NCBI GenBank assembly: GCA_002505945.1
Contig: DAWM01000066.1
Span: 1 to 6,635 of the forward strand
Direction of reading: 5' to 3'
From: Candidatus Woesearchaeota archaeon UBA119
GTDB lineage: Archaea; Nanobdellota; Nanobdellia; Woesearchaeales; UBA119
DNA length: 6,635 nucleotides
Within the stretch, counting starts at the first letter, position 1, and each line of letters begins with the position of its first letter. A program made the position numbers and the translations under genes. A model generated the notes under the pieces. The model had not been told where the DNA came from. It ran no database searches and was given only the letters and a program-made list of their open reading frames with translations. This document shows, piece by piece, positions 1 through 5,316 of the stretch.

Positions 1-41
1 TATTCTTCATTCCTATTATAAGAAGATTTCAATATAAGAGA

Positions 42-422
42 ATGGTAAAGAAGCCATTGACCTTCTGGCGTTTCTATCTTATCTCTTTATTAATGCCCTT
101 AATAATACTTGGAATATTGTATGTGTTCGGCACTCTTTTTGAATCCTCTTTACCTATCTCTCTGTTGACCATTTATCTCTACCTTTTCATATTCAACCTT
201 TTGAATGAAAGGCGCTTGGGTTTTAAGAAAAAATTATTCGCGAAAGCGAATCTATGGAGAGTAGCAGGCTTTTCATTGCTACATTTAGTGGTGTTTTATA
301 TTCTGTTAAAAGTATTGAGCATTAACATCTACCTTTTCATAGCGCTTGCTCCTCTAATTTTCCTAATAAACCGCTTCTTATTTCTTAAATATGCATCCAA
401 CCTTCTTTTAATAAATGGATAA
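42..422 (+). CDS. Four-helix integral membrane protein, GtrA-like topology (possibly 5'-truncated)
   Basis: This small basic protein (126 aa from the ATG) has four hydrophobic stretches at about residues 11-33, 37-54, 72-92 and 95-115. The loop between helices 2 and 3 is rich in Lys and Arg (residues 56-71), and the N-terminus carries KK. The positive-inside rule therefore puts both termini in the cytoplasm. Helix 2 ends in NLLNERRLGF and helix 4 in FLINRFLF. These resemble the FLLNRxxxF-type ends of helices 2 and 4 in GtrA-like proteins, which are thought to flip or handle polyprenyl-linked sugars. That assignment is inference. The reading frame has no stop back to the left edge, and the 13 extra codons contain no ATG, GTG or TTG. 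The gene therefore either starts here, possibly leaderless from a TATTATAA box at 14-21, or is the C-terminal end of a longer membrane protein. There is no clear Shine-Dalgarno sequence. Confidence 0.6.
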   Translation: MVKKPLTFWRFYLISLLMPLIILGILYVFGTLFESSLPISLLTIYLYLFIFNLLNERRLGFKKKLFAKANLWRVAGFSLLHLVVFYILLKVLSINIYLFIALAPLIFLINRFLFLKYASNLLLING

Positions 423-430
423 GGAACCAA

Positions 431-445
431 CGAAACCTTTAAATA
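431..445 (+). promoter_or_regulatory. Archaeal BRE/TATA promoter of the surface-protein gene
   Basis: CGAAACC (BRE-like, 431-437) is directly followed by TTTAAATA (438-445). Archaeal spacing puts the transcription start near 465-470. This leaves a leader of roughly 15-20 nt that includes the purine run AGGGGG at 474-479, placed 6 nt before the ATG at 486 as a Shine-Dalgarno-like site. Unlike the pfkB gene downstream, this message would have a short leader. Confidence 0.6.
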
Positions 446-485
446 TCACTACTACTCCACAGTCGTTACATGTAGGGGGTTTAAA

Positions 486-2096
486 ATGAAGAAATACATA
501 TCATTTTTGTTAGGAATAATGTTAGCTATTTCTCTGGCCTATGCAATAACCTTGGAGTCAGTAGGTAATAAGGTAGTGCAGGAGAACCAGACATTGGCTT
601 TTGAATTGAATGCAACTGGGAACACTAGCCAGGTTATATATGGAGTAGAAACCAATGCAACTGGTTATTCTTTTGATGTTGCTACAGGGGAATTCAGCTG
701 GACACCTGGATTTGAAGCCGCTGGAACATATTATGCTAATTTCACAGCGATGGAAAGCGCTAATGCAAGCGTGTTTGCTTCTGAAAATATAACAATTACA
801 GTGCAGGATAAGAACCGCTTGCCAGTAATAACTACTTCAGCAAAAACAAAGGCATACCTGAATAAGGATTACTACTACAATGTTGATGCAAATGATCCTG
901 ATGGGGACGAGCTTGAGTATTCTCTCATCCAGAAACCATCTGGAATGACTATTGATGCTAGCAATGGTTTGATTACTTGGACTGCACCTGCAGATCCACA
1001 AACTGTTCAGGTCTCTGTAAAGGCCTATGAAAAGGATAATGCTGCTGCATATGATATCCAGCAATATACCTTAGAAGTCCTGGAACAGCCTTCCAGATTA
1101 AGGATTATTGATGGAGAAGTGGAGGTAGACGGCTATGATGACTATGACGACAATCTTGATGAGGATGGAGGAACCACTTTTGAAGCACATCCAGGAGATA
1201 AAGTTACTATAAGTCTTGACATTGAGAACTACTATGATGAAGATATCTTTGAGGAAGAGCTTGATTTAGAAAATGTCTATTTCGAATTAATCATTGATGA
1301 TTTTGAGGACGAAGGAAACGAACCACTTGAACTTGAGTCAGATGAAACAGATATAAGAGCAGATGATGATGAAACTTTATCTGTAGAGTTTGATGTTCCG
1401 TATTCTATTGAAGAGCAGGAGTATGATGTAGACATTAAAGTTTATGGCGAAGATGAAGAAGGCGAGGATTACTTTGTTGAGGTCTCTTATACCTTAGAAA
1501 TAGAGAAAGAGAGGCACGCCCTTCTGATGAAGGGAGCAGATATGTTCCCGCAAAGAATCTTTGCTGGAGAATCCTCAAGAGTTACGGTAATGGGTACAAT
1601 TCAGAACATTGGCTCAAGGGATGAAGATGATGTTGTATTAAAGATTCAATCTCCTGATACAGATGAGTTTAATTTTGTGGATTCAGGTATTGAATTGGAA
1701 TCAGATCCATACGACAGCGACAACATATACTCTGTTGACAAGACCTTTGATGTTCTTATAGAGGAAGCTGGAACATATGAGGTTGTTATCCAAGGAGAGA
1801 TTCCAGGCGAAGATGCAACAGTATACCAAACCTTTGATCTCCAAGTAGAGGAGAGGCCAAAACCTCCTTCAGATGATGGGGATGAGGAAGAGCCACAGAA
1901 GAATGAGACTGAAGATGACGATACCGAAATAGTCTTCCCAGATGATGAAAAGGAAGATGAAGAGGAGCCACCTAAGGAAATTGTGAGGGAAACACCTTTC
2001 ACAGAGACCCCAATGTTTATTGGGATTCTAATCGGCACCGCTGGTCTTTTGGTCATTATCTTAGTTCTTATGCTGATTGTGCTGGCCAAGAAATAA
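486..2096 (+). CDS. Secreted, membrane-anchored acidic surface protein with Ig/cadherin-like domains (S-layer-like)
   Basis: This is a 536-aa type I membrane protein. Residues 1-20 form a signal peptide (MKKYISFLLG start, likely cleavage after AYA at 18-20). Two cadherin/He_PIG-like Ig domains follow. The first, about 21-108, contains GEFSWTPGF and GTYYANFTA. The second, about 110-200, contains the Ca-site-like NDPDGDELEY at 136-145 and GLITWTAP at 161-168. Residues 211-340 hold 54 Asp/Glu against three Lys/Arg. A further beta-rich CARDB-like region spans about 345-455. After it come a Pro/Asp/Glu linker (457-508), a C-terminal membrane helix (about 510-533) and a cytoplasmic KK. There is no cysteine. 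Seven N-X-S/T sequons fall within residues 34-103 and one more at 473. The architecture indicates an extracellular envelope or S-layer-like protein. An adhesin or a cell-contact protein is equally possible. It appears monocistronic, with its own promoter and T-rich terminator. Confidence 0.8.
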   Translation: MKKYISFLLGIMLAISLAYAITLESVGNKVVQENQTLAFELNATGNTSQVIYGVETNATGYSFDVATGEFSWTPGFEAAGTYYANFTAMESANASVFASENITITVQDKNRLPVITTSAKTKAYLNKDYYYNVDANDPDGDELEYSLIQKPSGMTIDASNGLITWTAPADPQTVQVSVKAYEKDNAAAYDIQQYTLEVLEQPSRLRIIDGEVEVDGYDDYDDNLDEDGGTTFEAHPGDKVTISLDIENYYDEDIFEEELDLENVYFELIIDDFEDEGNEPLELESDETDIRADDDETLSVEFDVPYSIEEQEYDVDIKVYGEDEEGEDYFVEVSYTLEIEKERHALLMKGADMFPQRIFAGESSRVTVMGTIQNIGSRDEDDVVLKIQSPDTDEFNFVDSGIELESDPYDSDNIYSVDKTFDVLIEEAGTYEVVIQGEIPGEDATVYQTFDLQVEERPKPPSDDGDEEEPQKNETEDDDTEIVFPDDEKEDEEEPPKEIVRETPFTETPMFIGILIGTAGLLVIILVLMLIVLAKK

Positions 2097-2133
2097 TTTT
2101 TCTTTTTTAATCTCTTTTTCTTATTCTCTTTTT
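2097..2133 (+). terminator. T-rich archaeal terminator after the surface-protein gene
   Basis: The stop codon is followed at once by an almost pure pyrimidine tract with T runs at 2097-2101, 2103-2108, 2115-2119 and 2129-2133, and no hairpin. This is the usual intrinsic signal for archaeal RNA polymerase. It separates the acidic surface-protein gene from the sugar kinase gene. Confidence 0.65.
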
Positions 2134-2134
2134 G

Positions 2135-2151
2135 GGAAAGGTTTAAAAATA
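2135..2151 (+). promoter_or_regulatory. BRE/TATA promoter of the pfkB-family gene, probably leaderless transcript
   Basis: GGAAAGG (2135-2141) followed by TTTAAAAATA (2142-2151) is a good BRE/TATA pair. The TATA centre lies about 27 nt before the ATG at 2173, so transcription should begin at or within a few bases of the start codon. There is no Shine-Dalgarno sequence. Both facts fit a leaderless mRNA. Confidence 0.65.
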
Positions 2152-2172
2152 TAAACTCTAATTATCCATTTA

Positions 2173-3159
2173 ATGAAAAGATATGATGTTCTTGTAGTGG
2201 GTGGAGCAACCATAGATGTTTTTGTTGATACTGACTTCGCTGATATAAAGATTAATAGAGATGGAGTTAGGGAGGAGTTTATTGCTTATCCAGAAGGCTC
2301 TAAACTTAAGATAAACAGACTTTTCTTTTCAACAGGCGGAGGAGGTACGAATGCAGCTGCCGGTTTCTCGGCAATGGGCTTGAAAGCCGCCTTTTTAGGA
2401 ATGATAGGCTTGGATGAGAATGGCGATAAGATTGTTAAAGACTTAAGGAAGGATAAGGTTGATTTCATAGGCCAAAGGTCTAAGACATATCCCTCTGGCT
2501 ATTCAATTATCCTTGATAGTGTAGGCCATGACCGAACAATTCTTACGCATAGGGGGGCAAATGAGCATTTTATCGTAAACAATAAAACACTCGATAATAT
2601 CCAGCCTAAATGGATACATCTTGCTTCTCTTTCAGGGAATTCATTGAGCTCATTGAAGCGAATCTCTATGTTTTCCAGAGAGCATAATATTCCTTTCTCA
2701 TACAATATATCTACATATATGGCTAAGAACGGACTCAATCCAATAAAGGAAATAATAGAAGGGTGCTCTGTTTTCATCTTAAATAAAGAGGAGGCAGGTT
2801 ATCTCCTTCAACTTCCTGAGAATGGCTCTGAGAAAAGGATGCTAAAAGAGCTCAAGAAAAAAGGCCCATCTTCAGTTGTGATTACAGACGGCAAGAGAGG
2901 GATATTTGCTTTAGATTCCTCCAATAACTATCACAGGGTTAAAGCCCATAACATCAAGGTAATAGAAGCCACAGGCGCTGGAGACGCCTTTTGTGCTGGA
3001 TTCCTATCTGCACTAGTCAAGAAGTTAAGCTTCTCCCAAGCCCTTAAAATAGGTCTTGCTAACTCTGAGAGCGTAATCCAGATAAAGGGCGCTAAGAACG
3101 GACTTCTCAGTTTGAACAGAGCCAAGAAAATAGTTTCTAATAAGGTTAAGTCAACTTAA
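2173..3159 (+). CDS. PfkB/ribokinase-family carbohydrate kinase
   Basis: This 328-aa cytoplasmic kinase should transfer phosphate from ATP to a sugar or nucleoside hydroxyl. The family landmarks appear in order. A first beta strand with VVGGATID lies at 8-15. The substrate-binding glycine stretch GGGGTNAAAGFSAMG lies at 55-69. An NxxE motif (NKEE, 204-207) and TDGKRG at 238-243 follow. The anion-hole/catalytic signature TGAGD lies at 267-271, with Asp271 as the expected base. Length is normal for the family. The substrate cannot be read from sequence. Candidates are fructose-6-phosphate (PfkB-type phosphofructokinase), ribose, a nucleoside, or ketodeoxygluconate. The PGI/PMI-ROK operon lying opposite makes a glycolytic role attractive, but this is inference. 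The gene has its own promoter, appears leaderless, and ends inside the left arm of the inverted-repeat element at 3150-3280. Confidence 0.85.
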   Translation: MKRYDVLVVGGATIDVFVDTDFADIKINRDGVREEFIAYPEGSKLKINRLFFSTGGGGTNAAAGFSAMGLKAAFLGMIGLDENGDKIVKDLRKDKVDFIGQRSKTYPSGYSIILDSVGHDRTILTHRGANEHFIVNNKTLDNIQPKWIHLASLSGNSLSSLKRISMFSREHNIPFSYNISTYMAKNGLNPIKEIIEGCSVFILNKEEAGYLLQLPENGSEKRMLKELKKKGPSSVVITDGKRGIFALDSSNNYHRVKAHNIKVIEATGAGDAFCAGFLSALVKKLSFSQALKIGLANSESVIQIKGAKNGLLSLNRAKKIVSNKVKST

Positions 3160-3280
3160 TTGTGTTCGGCGTCTACACGGCACCCCGTAAGGGACAACCC
3201 CCGCCGTGTCATCGTCAATAAGATTTGCTAAAGCAAATGCTTATGCAGATGACAGATGACGCCACCTCACACAAGTTGAC
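3150..3280. repeat. GC-rich inverted-repeat element with three-way-junction fold (candidate ncRNA, 3' UTR structure or MITE-like element)
   Basis: Nested complementary segments fold this stretch into a closing stem with two hairpin arms. Outer stem: 3150-3157 (GTCAACTT) pairs with 3273-3280, then after a 4-nt bulge GTGT (3162-3165) pairs with ACAC (3269-3272). Inner closing stem: GGCGTC (3168-3173) pairs with GACGCC (3258-3263). Arm 1: ACACGGC (3175-3181) pairs with GCCGTGT (3203-3209), and its loop holds a CCC-GTAA-GGG mini-hairpin (3184-3193) with a GNRA-type tetraloop in plus-strand RNA. Arm 2: CATC (3210-3213) pairs with GATG (3248-3251), then an 11-bp stem with one bulge (3218-3228 with 3233-3244) is closed by TAAA. 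Positions 3162-3210 are about two-thirds G+C, far above the flanking genes. The left arm includes the pfkB stop codon. I recognise no known RNA family. Confidence 0.6.
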
Positions 3281-3288
3281 ATTGCCCT

Positions 3289-4143
3289 CTAATACTTCGT
3301 AAGCAGAGATGCTCCAAGAAGGTTTGCTTTAGGTATTGTGTTTCTTTTGATTATAGGCCTTTTTGCTATCAACCCATTCCTCTTCTTGATGGCTCTAATG
3401 ATATGCCTCTTCAAAAGACTCCAGGAATATGATAAACCACCACCAAAAACAATCACATCCGGATCATAGGCTAATATTATGTTTCTAGAAAGCTCTCCTA
3501 TAAGCGTTCCAATCCTCTGAAAGCCCTCTAATGCTACCTTGTTGCCTTTCTTAGCCGCTTTGCCGACCCCTTGGAAATCTTCCACCTTAAGCTTTTTGGC
3601 ATATTCCTCTTTAATCCGCTGGAATTCATCCTCAAACCTTTTGTCTCCATAACTCCAATGCCCAATCTCGCCAGCATTCCCTCTTCCTTTGTATATCTTC
3701 TCATCAATACAGAGGCCCCCTCCGATACCTGTTCCTAATGTAACCCCGAATACATTCTTTCTGGAAGGGTTCTTGTCCAAAACTGCTTGGGCAAGGGCAA
3801 AGCAATTGGCATCATTCTCAACTTTTATAGGAAGCTTAAGGATACTCAGAAGCCTCTTTATGTTGAATTCCTTTAGAAAAGGGAGGTTATGGGGGTGCAT
3901 TATTATTCCTTGCTTATAATCCGCCGGTCCTATCGTAGATACCCCAATATGGCTTATCTTATGTCTCTTATATTCTTCACCAGCATATGCTAAAAGCTCC
4001 TTTGTTTTGCTAATCAGGACCTCTTGAAAATCCTCTCTCTTGGAAGGAGTCTGCTGAACGCTAAACTTAACAATCTTGCAATCCTGCACCAGACCAAACC
4101 TCAATTGACTTCCACCAATATCTATTGAAACTGATAATGCCAT
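3289..4143 (-). CDS. ROK-family sugar kinase (glucokinase-like), lacking the zinc motif
   Basis: This 284-aa cytoplasmic kinase of the ROK branch (ASKHA fold) probably phosphorylates glucose or another hexose with ATP. It has the phosphate-1 loop DIGGSQLRFGLV (8-19), the catalytic Asp111 in ENDANCFAL, the phosphate-2 loop TLGTGIGGG (135-143), the sugar-binding GRGNAGEIGH (153-162) and the adenosine motif DPDVIVFGGG (227-236). The CxCGxxGCxE zinc-binding motif that normally follows EIGH in ROK proteins is absent; the sequence continues WSYGDKRFEDEF without cysteines. The protein is also somewhat shorter than typical members (about 300-320 aa). The start lies 2 nt after the stop of the PGI/PMI gene, with AAGGAA (4149-4154 on the minus strand) as ribosome-binding site inside that gene's end, so the two are co-transcribed. 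Glucokinase is the favoured substrate call because of that partner. Kinases for mannose, fructose, allose or ManNAc remain possible. Confidence 0.85.
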   Translation of the reverse strand: MALSVSIDIGGSQLRFGLVQDCKIVKFSVQQTPSKREDFQEVLISKTKELLAYAGEEYKRHKISHIGVSTIGPADYKQGIIMHPHNLPFLKEFNIKRLLSILKLPIKVENDANCFALAQAVLDKNPSRKNVFGVTLGTGIGGGLCIDEKIYKGRGNAGEIGHWSYGDKRFEDEFQRIKEEYAKKLKVEDFQGVGKAAKKGNKVALEGFQRIGTLIGELSRNIILAYDPDVIVFGGGLSYSWSLLKRHIIRAIKKRNGLIAKRPIIKRNTIPKANLLGASLLTKY

Positions 4144-4145
4144 TC

Positions 4146-5162
4146 TTATTCCTTTTTTCCTGATTTGAGTTCTTGCTTGAACTCTTCTATGAAACTTACT
4201 GGTAGAGGATTCTTGTTGTCCCTCACCGCTTGGTAAATAGAAGCAAAATCCCCCAGGGCAATTGAATAAAACATCTTGCTAAGGAAGGAATTGCCTTTAA
4301 GCATAATATGGGTTAAGGAGCTCCCTCTTGTTATATACCGCTTTGTAATCTCTATTCTTTTCTTCAACGCTCCTGAATCCTCCTCATCGCTCAATATTAT
4401 AACATGATAATTGGATTGAGGTGAACCAAAAGCCTCTAATTCATTATGATTAAGCTCGGGGAAATAATTCCAGAAGGCTAGTTTCTTAGCGTTCTCATTA
4501 AACTCGGTCTTCCATCTATATGCAATAGGAGCCAGATGTGGTGAGGCATATATTAAAGGAGTTTTACCGATAATCTTATCCACTAAAATCTTTCCATTGT
4601 CCTTAATCTTCTTAGAGGAAAGCATATTAATCGTCTTCTCAACCTCCTTTTCCTGTTTTGGTACTATACCAGAATTCTCTAATATCTGAAGAATGGAGAA
4701 GAACATCAAGCAAACACTTGACCTGGGCGGTATGCCTTTTTCAAGTTCAACAAAGTTGATATTATCCCTCTTAGCAATCTTCTTGAGGTTCCCATCCGAG
4801 CTTAGAATTAATATCTGGCTTCCTTTCTTGCGGGCAAAATTATAGCAAGAGATTGCTTCTTCTGTGTTCCCTGAATAAGAGAGAATCACAGCCAATGAAT
4901 CCTTGTCCATCCAGAAAGGACCTTCATAGTTATGAGCCGAATAAGCTCTGATTTTATGTTTTCTAATAAGGTATTCTTTTAGCAGATCACCTGTTATCCC
5001 TGAGCCACCCATTCCGAATAGATATATGTCCTTAAACTTCTTTTCAAGGAGGATTCCTGAGCAATTTTTTCTGGCCTCTCTTATCTGATTAGGCATCTCT
5101 TCAACCAATCCCAGCATAAATTTAACTGGATTAGCTATTGCTTTTCTGGAAAAATTAGACAT
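4146..5162 (-). CDS. Bifunctional phosphoglucose/phosphomannose isomerase (PGI/PMI, SIS fold)
   Basis: This 338-aa cytoplasmic enzyme should interconvert glucose-6-P and fructose-6-P, and mannose-6-P and fructose-6-P. Two SIS domains are visible. The first contains GMGGSGITGD (50-59), the phosphate-binding SYSGNTEEA (95-103) and the PPR motif (145-147). The second contains the family-specific EFNENAK (220-226) and PELNHNEL (235-242). Glu223 and His239 are 16 residues apart, the same spacing as the catalytic Glu203 and His219 described for the Pyrobaculum aerophilum enzyme. A C-terminal helix, FIEEFKQEL (324-332), holds a Lys in the expected position. The length matches archaeal members (about 300-340 aa). 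It is the first gene of a minus-strand operon with the ROK kinase, which it precedes by 2 nt. A GGGGGG run sits 6 nt before its ATG. The family call is strong; dual specificity is inferred from family. Confidence 0.9.
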   Translation of the reverse strand: MSNFSRKAIANPVKFMLGLVEEMPNQIREARKNCSGILLEKKFKDIYLFGMGGSGITGDLLKEYLIRKHKIRAYSAHNYEGPFWMDKDSLAVILSYSGNTEEAISCYNFARKKGSQILILSSDGNLKKIAKRDNINFVELEKGIPPRSSVCLMFFSILQILENSGIVPKQEKEVEKTINMLSSKKIKDNGKILVDKIIGKTPLIYASPHLAPIAYRWKTEFNENAKKLAFWNYFPELNHNELEAFGSPQSNYHVIILSDEEDSGALKKRIEITKRYITRGSSLTHIMLKGNSFLSKMFYSIALGDFASIYQAVRDNKNPLPVSFIEEFKQELKSGKKE

Positions 5163-5168
5163 TATGAA

Positions 5169-5174
5169 CCCCCC
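5169..5174 (-). promoter_or_regulatory. Shine-Dalgarno-like G run before the PGI/PMI gene
   Basis: On the minus strand a GGGGGG run stands 6 nt upstream of the ATG at 5162. The surface-protein gene has the same kind of G run (475-479) at a similar distance. The run supports this start codon. Confidence 0.5.
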
Positions 5175-5197
5175 TTTCAGGTTTAGTTCTTTACTTC

Positions 5198-5213
5198 TTT
5201 TTAAATTTTATCC
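5198..5213 (-). promoter_or_regulatory. BRE/TATA promoter of the PGI/PMI-ROK operon
   Basis: Reading the minus strand, GGATAAA (5213-5207) precedes ATTTAAAAA (5206-5198). Normal archaeal spacing puts the transcription start near 5177, giving a leader of about 15 nt that carries the G run at 5174-5169. Confidence 0.55.
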
Positions 5214-5219
5214 CTTTTG

Positions 5220-5231
5220 CTGATTAATCAG
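5220..5231. promoter_or_regulatory. Perfect 12-bp palindrome between divergent promoters, candidate operator
   Basis: CTGATTAATCAG is a perfect dyad lying between the minus-strand TATA box (5198-5206) and the plus-strand TATA box (5250-5259). It is just upstream of both BRE elements, where a dimeric helix-turn-helix regulator could act on either promoter. Only its symmetry and position support a regulatory role. A 12-bp AT-rich palindrome can also arise by chance. Confidence 0.35.
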
Positions 5232-5242
5232 AAGCATGGCAA

Positions 5243-5259
5243 GCAAAATGCTTAAATAC
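5243..5259 (+). promoter_or_regulatory. BRE/TATA promoter of the ZPR1 gene
   Basis: GCAAAATG (5243-5250) followed by CTTAAATAC (5251-5259) matches the BRE/TATA layout of the other promoters here. The transcription start would be near 5280, about 37 nt before the ATG at 5317. A second TATA-like TTTAAAAT at 5272-5279 lacks a purine-rich BRE and is less likely. The position of this promoter argues against translation from the upstream ATG at 5236. Confidence 0.5.
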
Positions 5260-5300
5260 TACCTTTTTTCATTTAAAATCATTAGATTGTTTAGTCTGTT

Positions 5301-5306
5301 GGTGAG
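5301..5306 (+). promoter_or_regulatory. Shine-Dalgarno site that fixes the ZPR1 start
   Basis: GGTGAG matches the GGTGA core complementary to the 16S rRNA 3' end, and lies 10-11 nt before the ATG at 5317. The same bases contain an in-frame GTG (5302-5304) that could be an alternative start five codons earlier, but the Shine-Dalgarno reading favours the ATG. Confidence 0.5.
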
Positions 5307-5316
5307 TAATTGTAAA

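Noticed and set aside
837..1064. Minus-strand open frame within the second Ig domain
   Set aside because: It is antisense to a recognisable cadherin-like domain and has no signals of its own.
1646..2089. Serine-rich open frame on the minus strand, and a shorter one at 1786-1971
   Set aside because: These are antisense reflections of GAT/GAA-rich codons in the acidic surface-protein gene; TCA/TTC complements give poly-Ser. There is no promoter or ribosome-binding site.
2286..3125. Minus-strand open frames inside the PfkB gene (2286-2468, 2499-2777, 2931-3125)
   Set aside because: They are shadows of a clearly recognised kinase with intact family motifs in the plus frame, and show no family features of their own.
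3244..3262. Box C/D or H/ACA guide RNA
   Set aside because: The GATGA strings resemble part of a C box, but neither RTGATGA nor a D box CTGA is present with proper spacing. An ACA follows arm 2 directly, but there is no convincing pseudouridylation pocket or K-turn.
3160..3280. 5S rRNA or tRNA as identity of the structured element
   Set aside because: The length and three-stem shape recall 5S rRNA, but the conserved loop sequences (such as the CCGAAC region) are missing. There is no T-loop GTTCRA or cloverleaf geometry for a tRNA.
3140..3290. Insertion of a MITE with target-site duplication
   Set aside because: The terminal inverted repeats are suggestive, but the bases flanking 3150 and 3280 show no matching direct repeat. 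Mobility is left open under the finding rather than called.
3689..3919. Plus-strand open frame inside the ROK kinase gene
   Set aside because: It is antisense to conserved ROK motifs and has no initiation signals or recognisable protein features.
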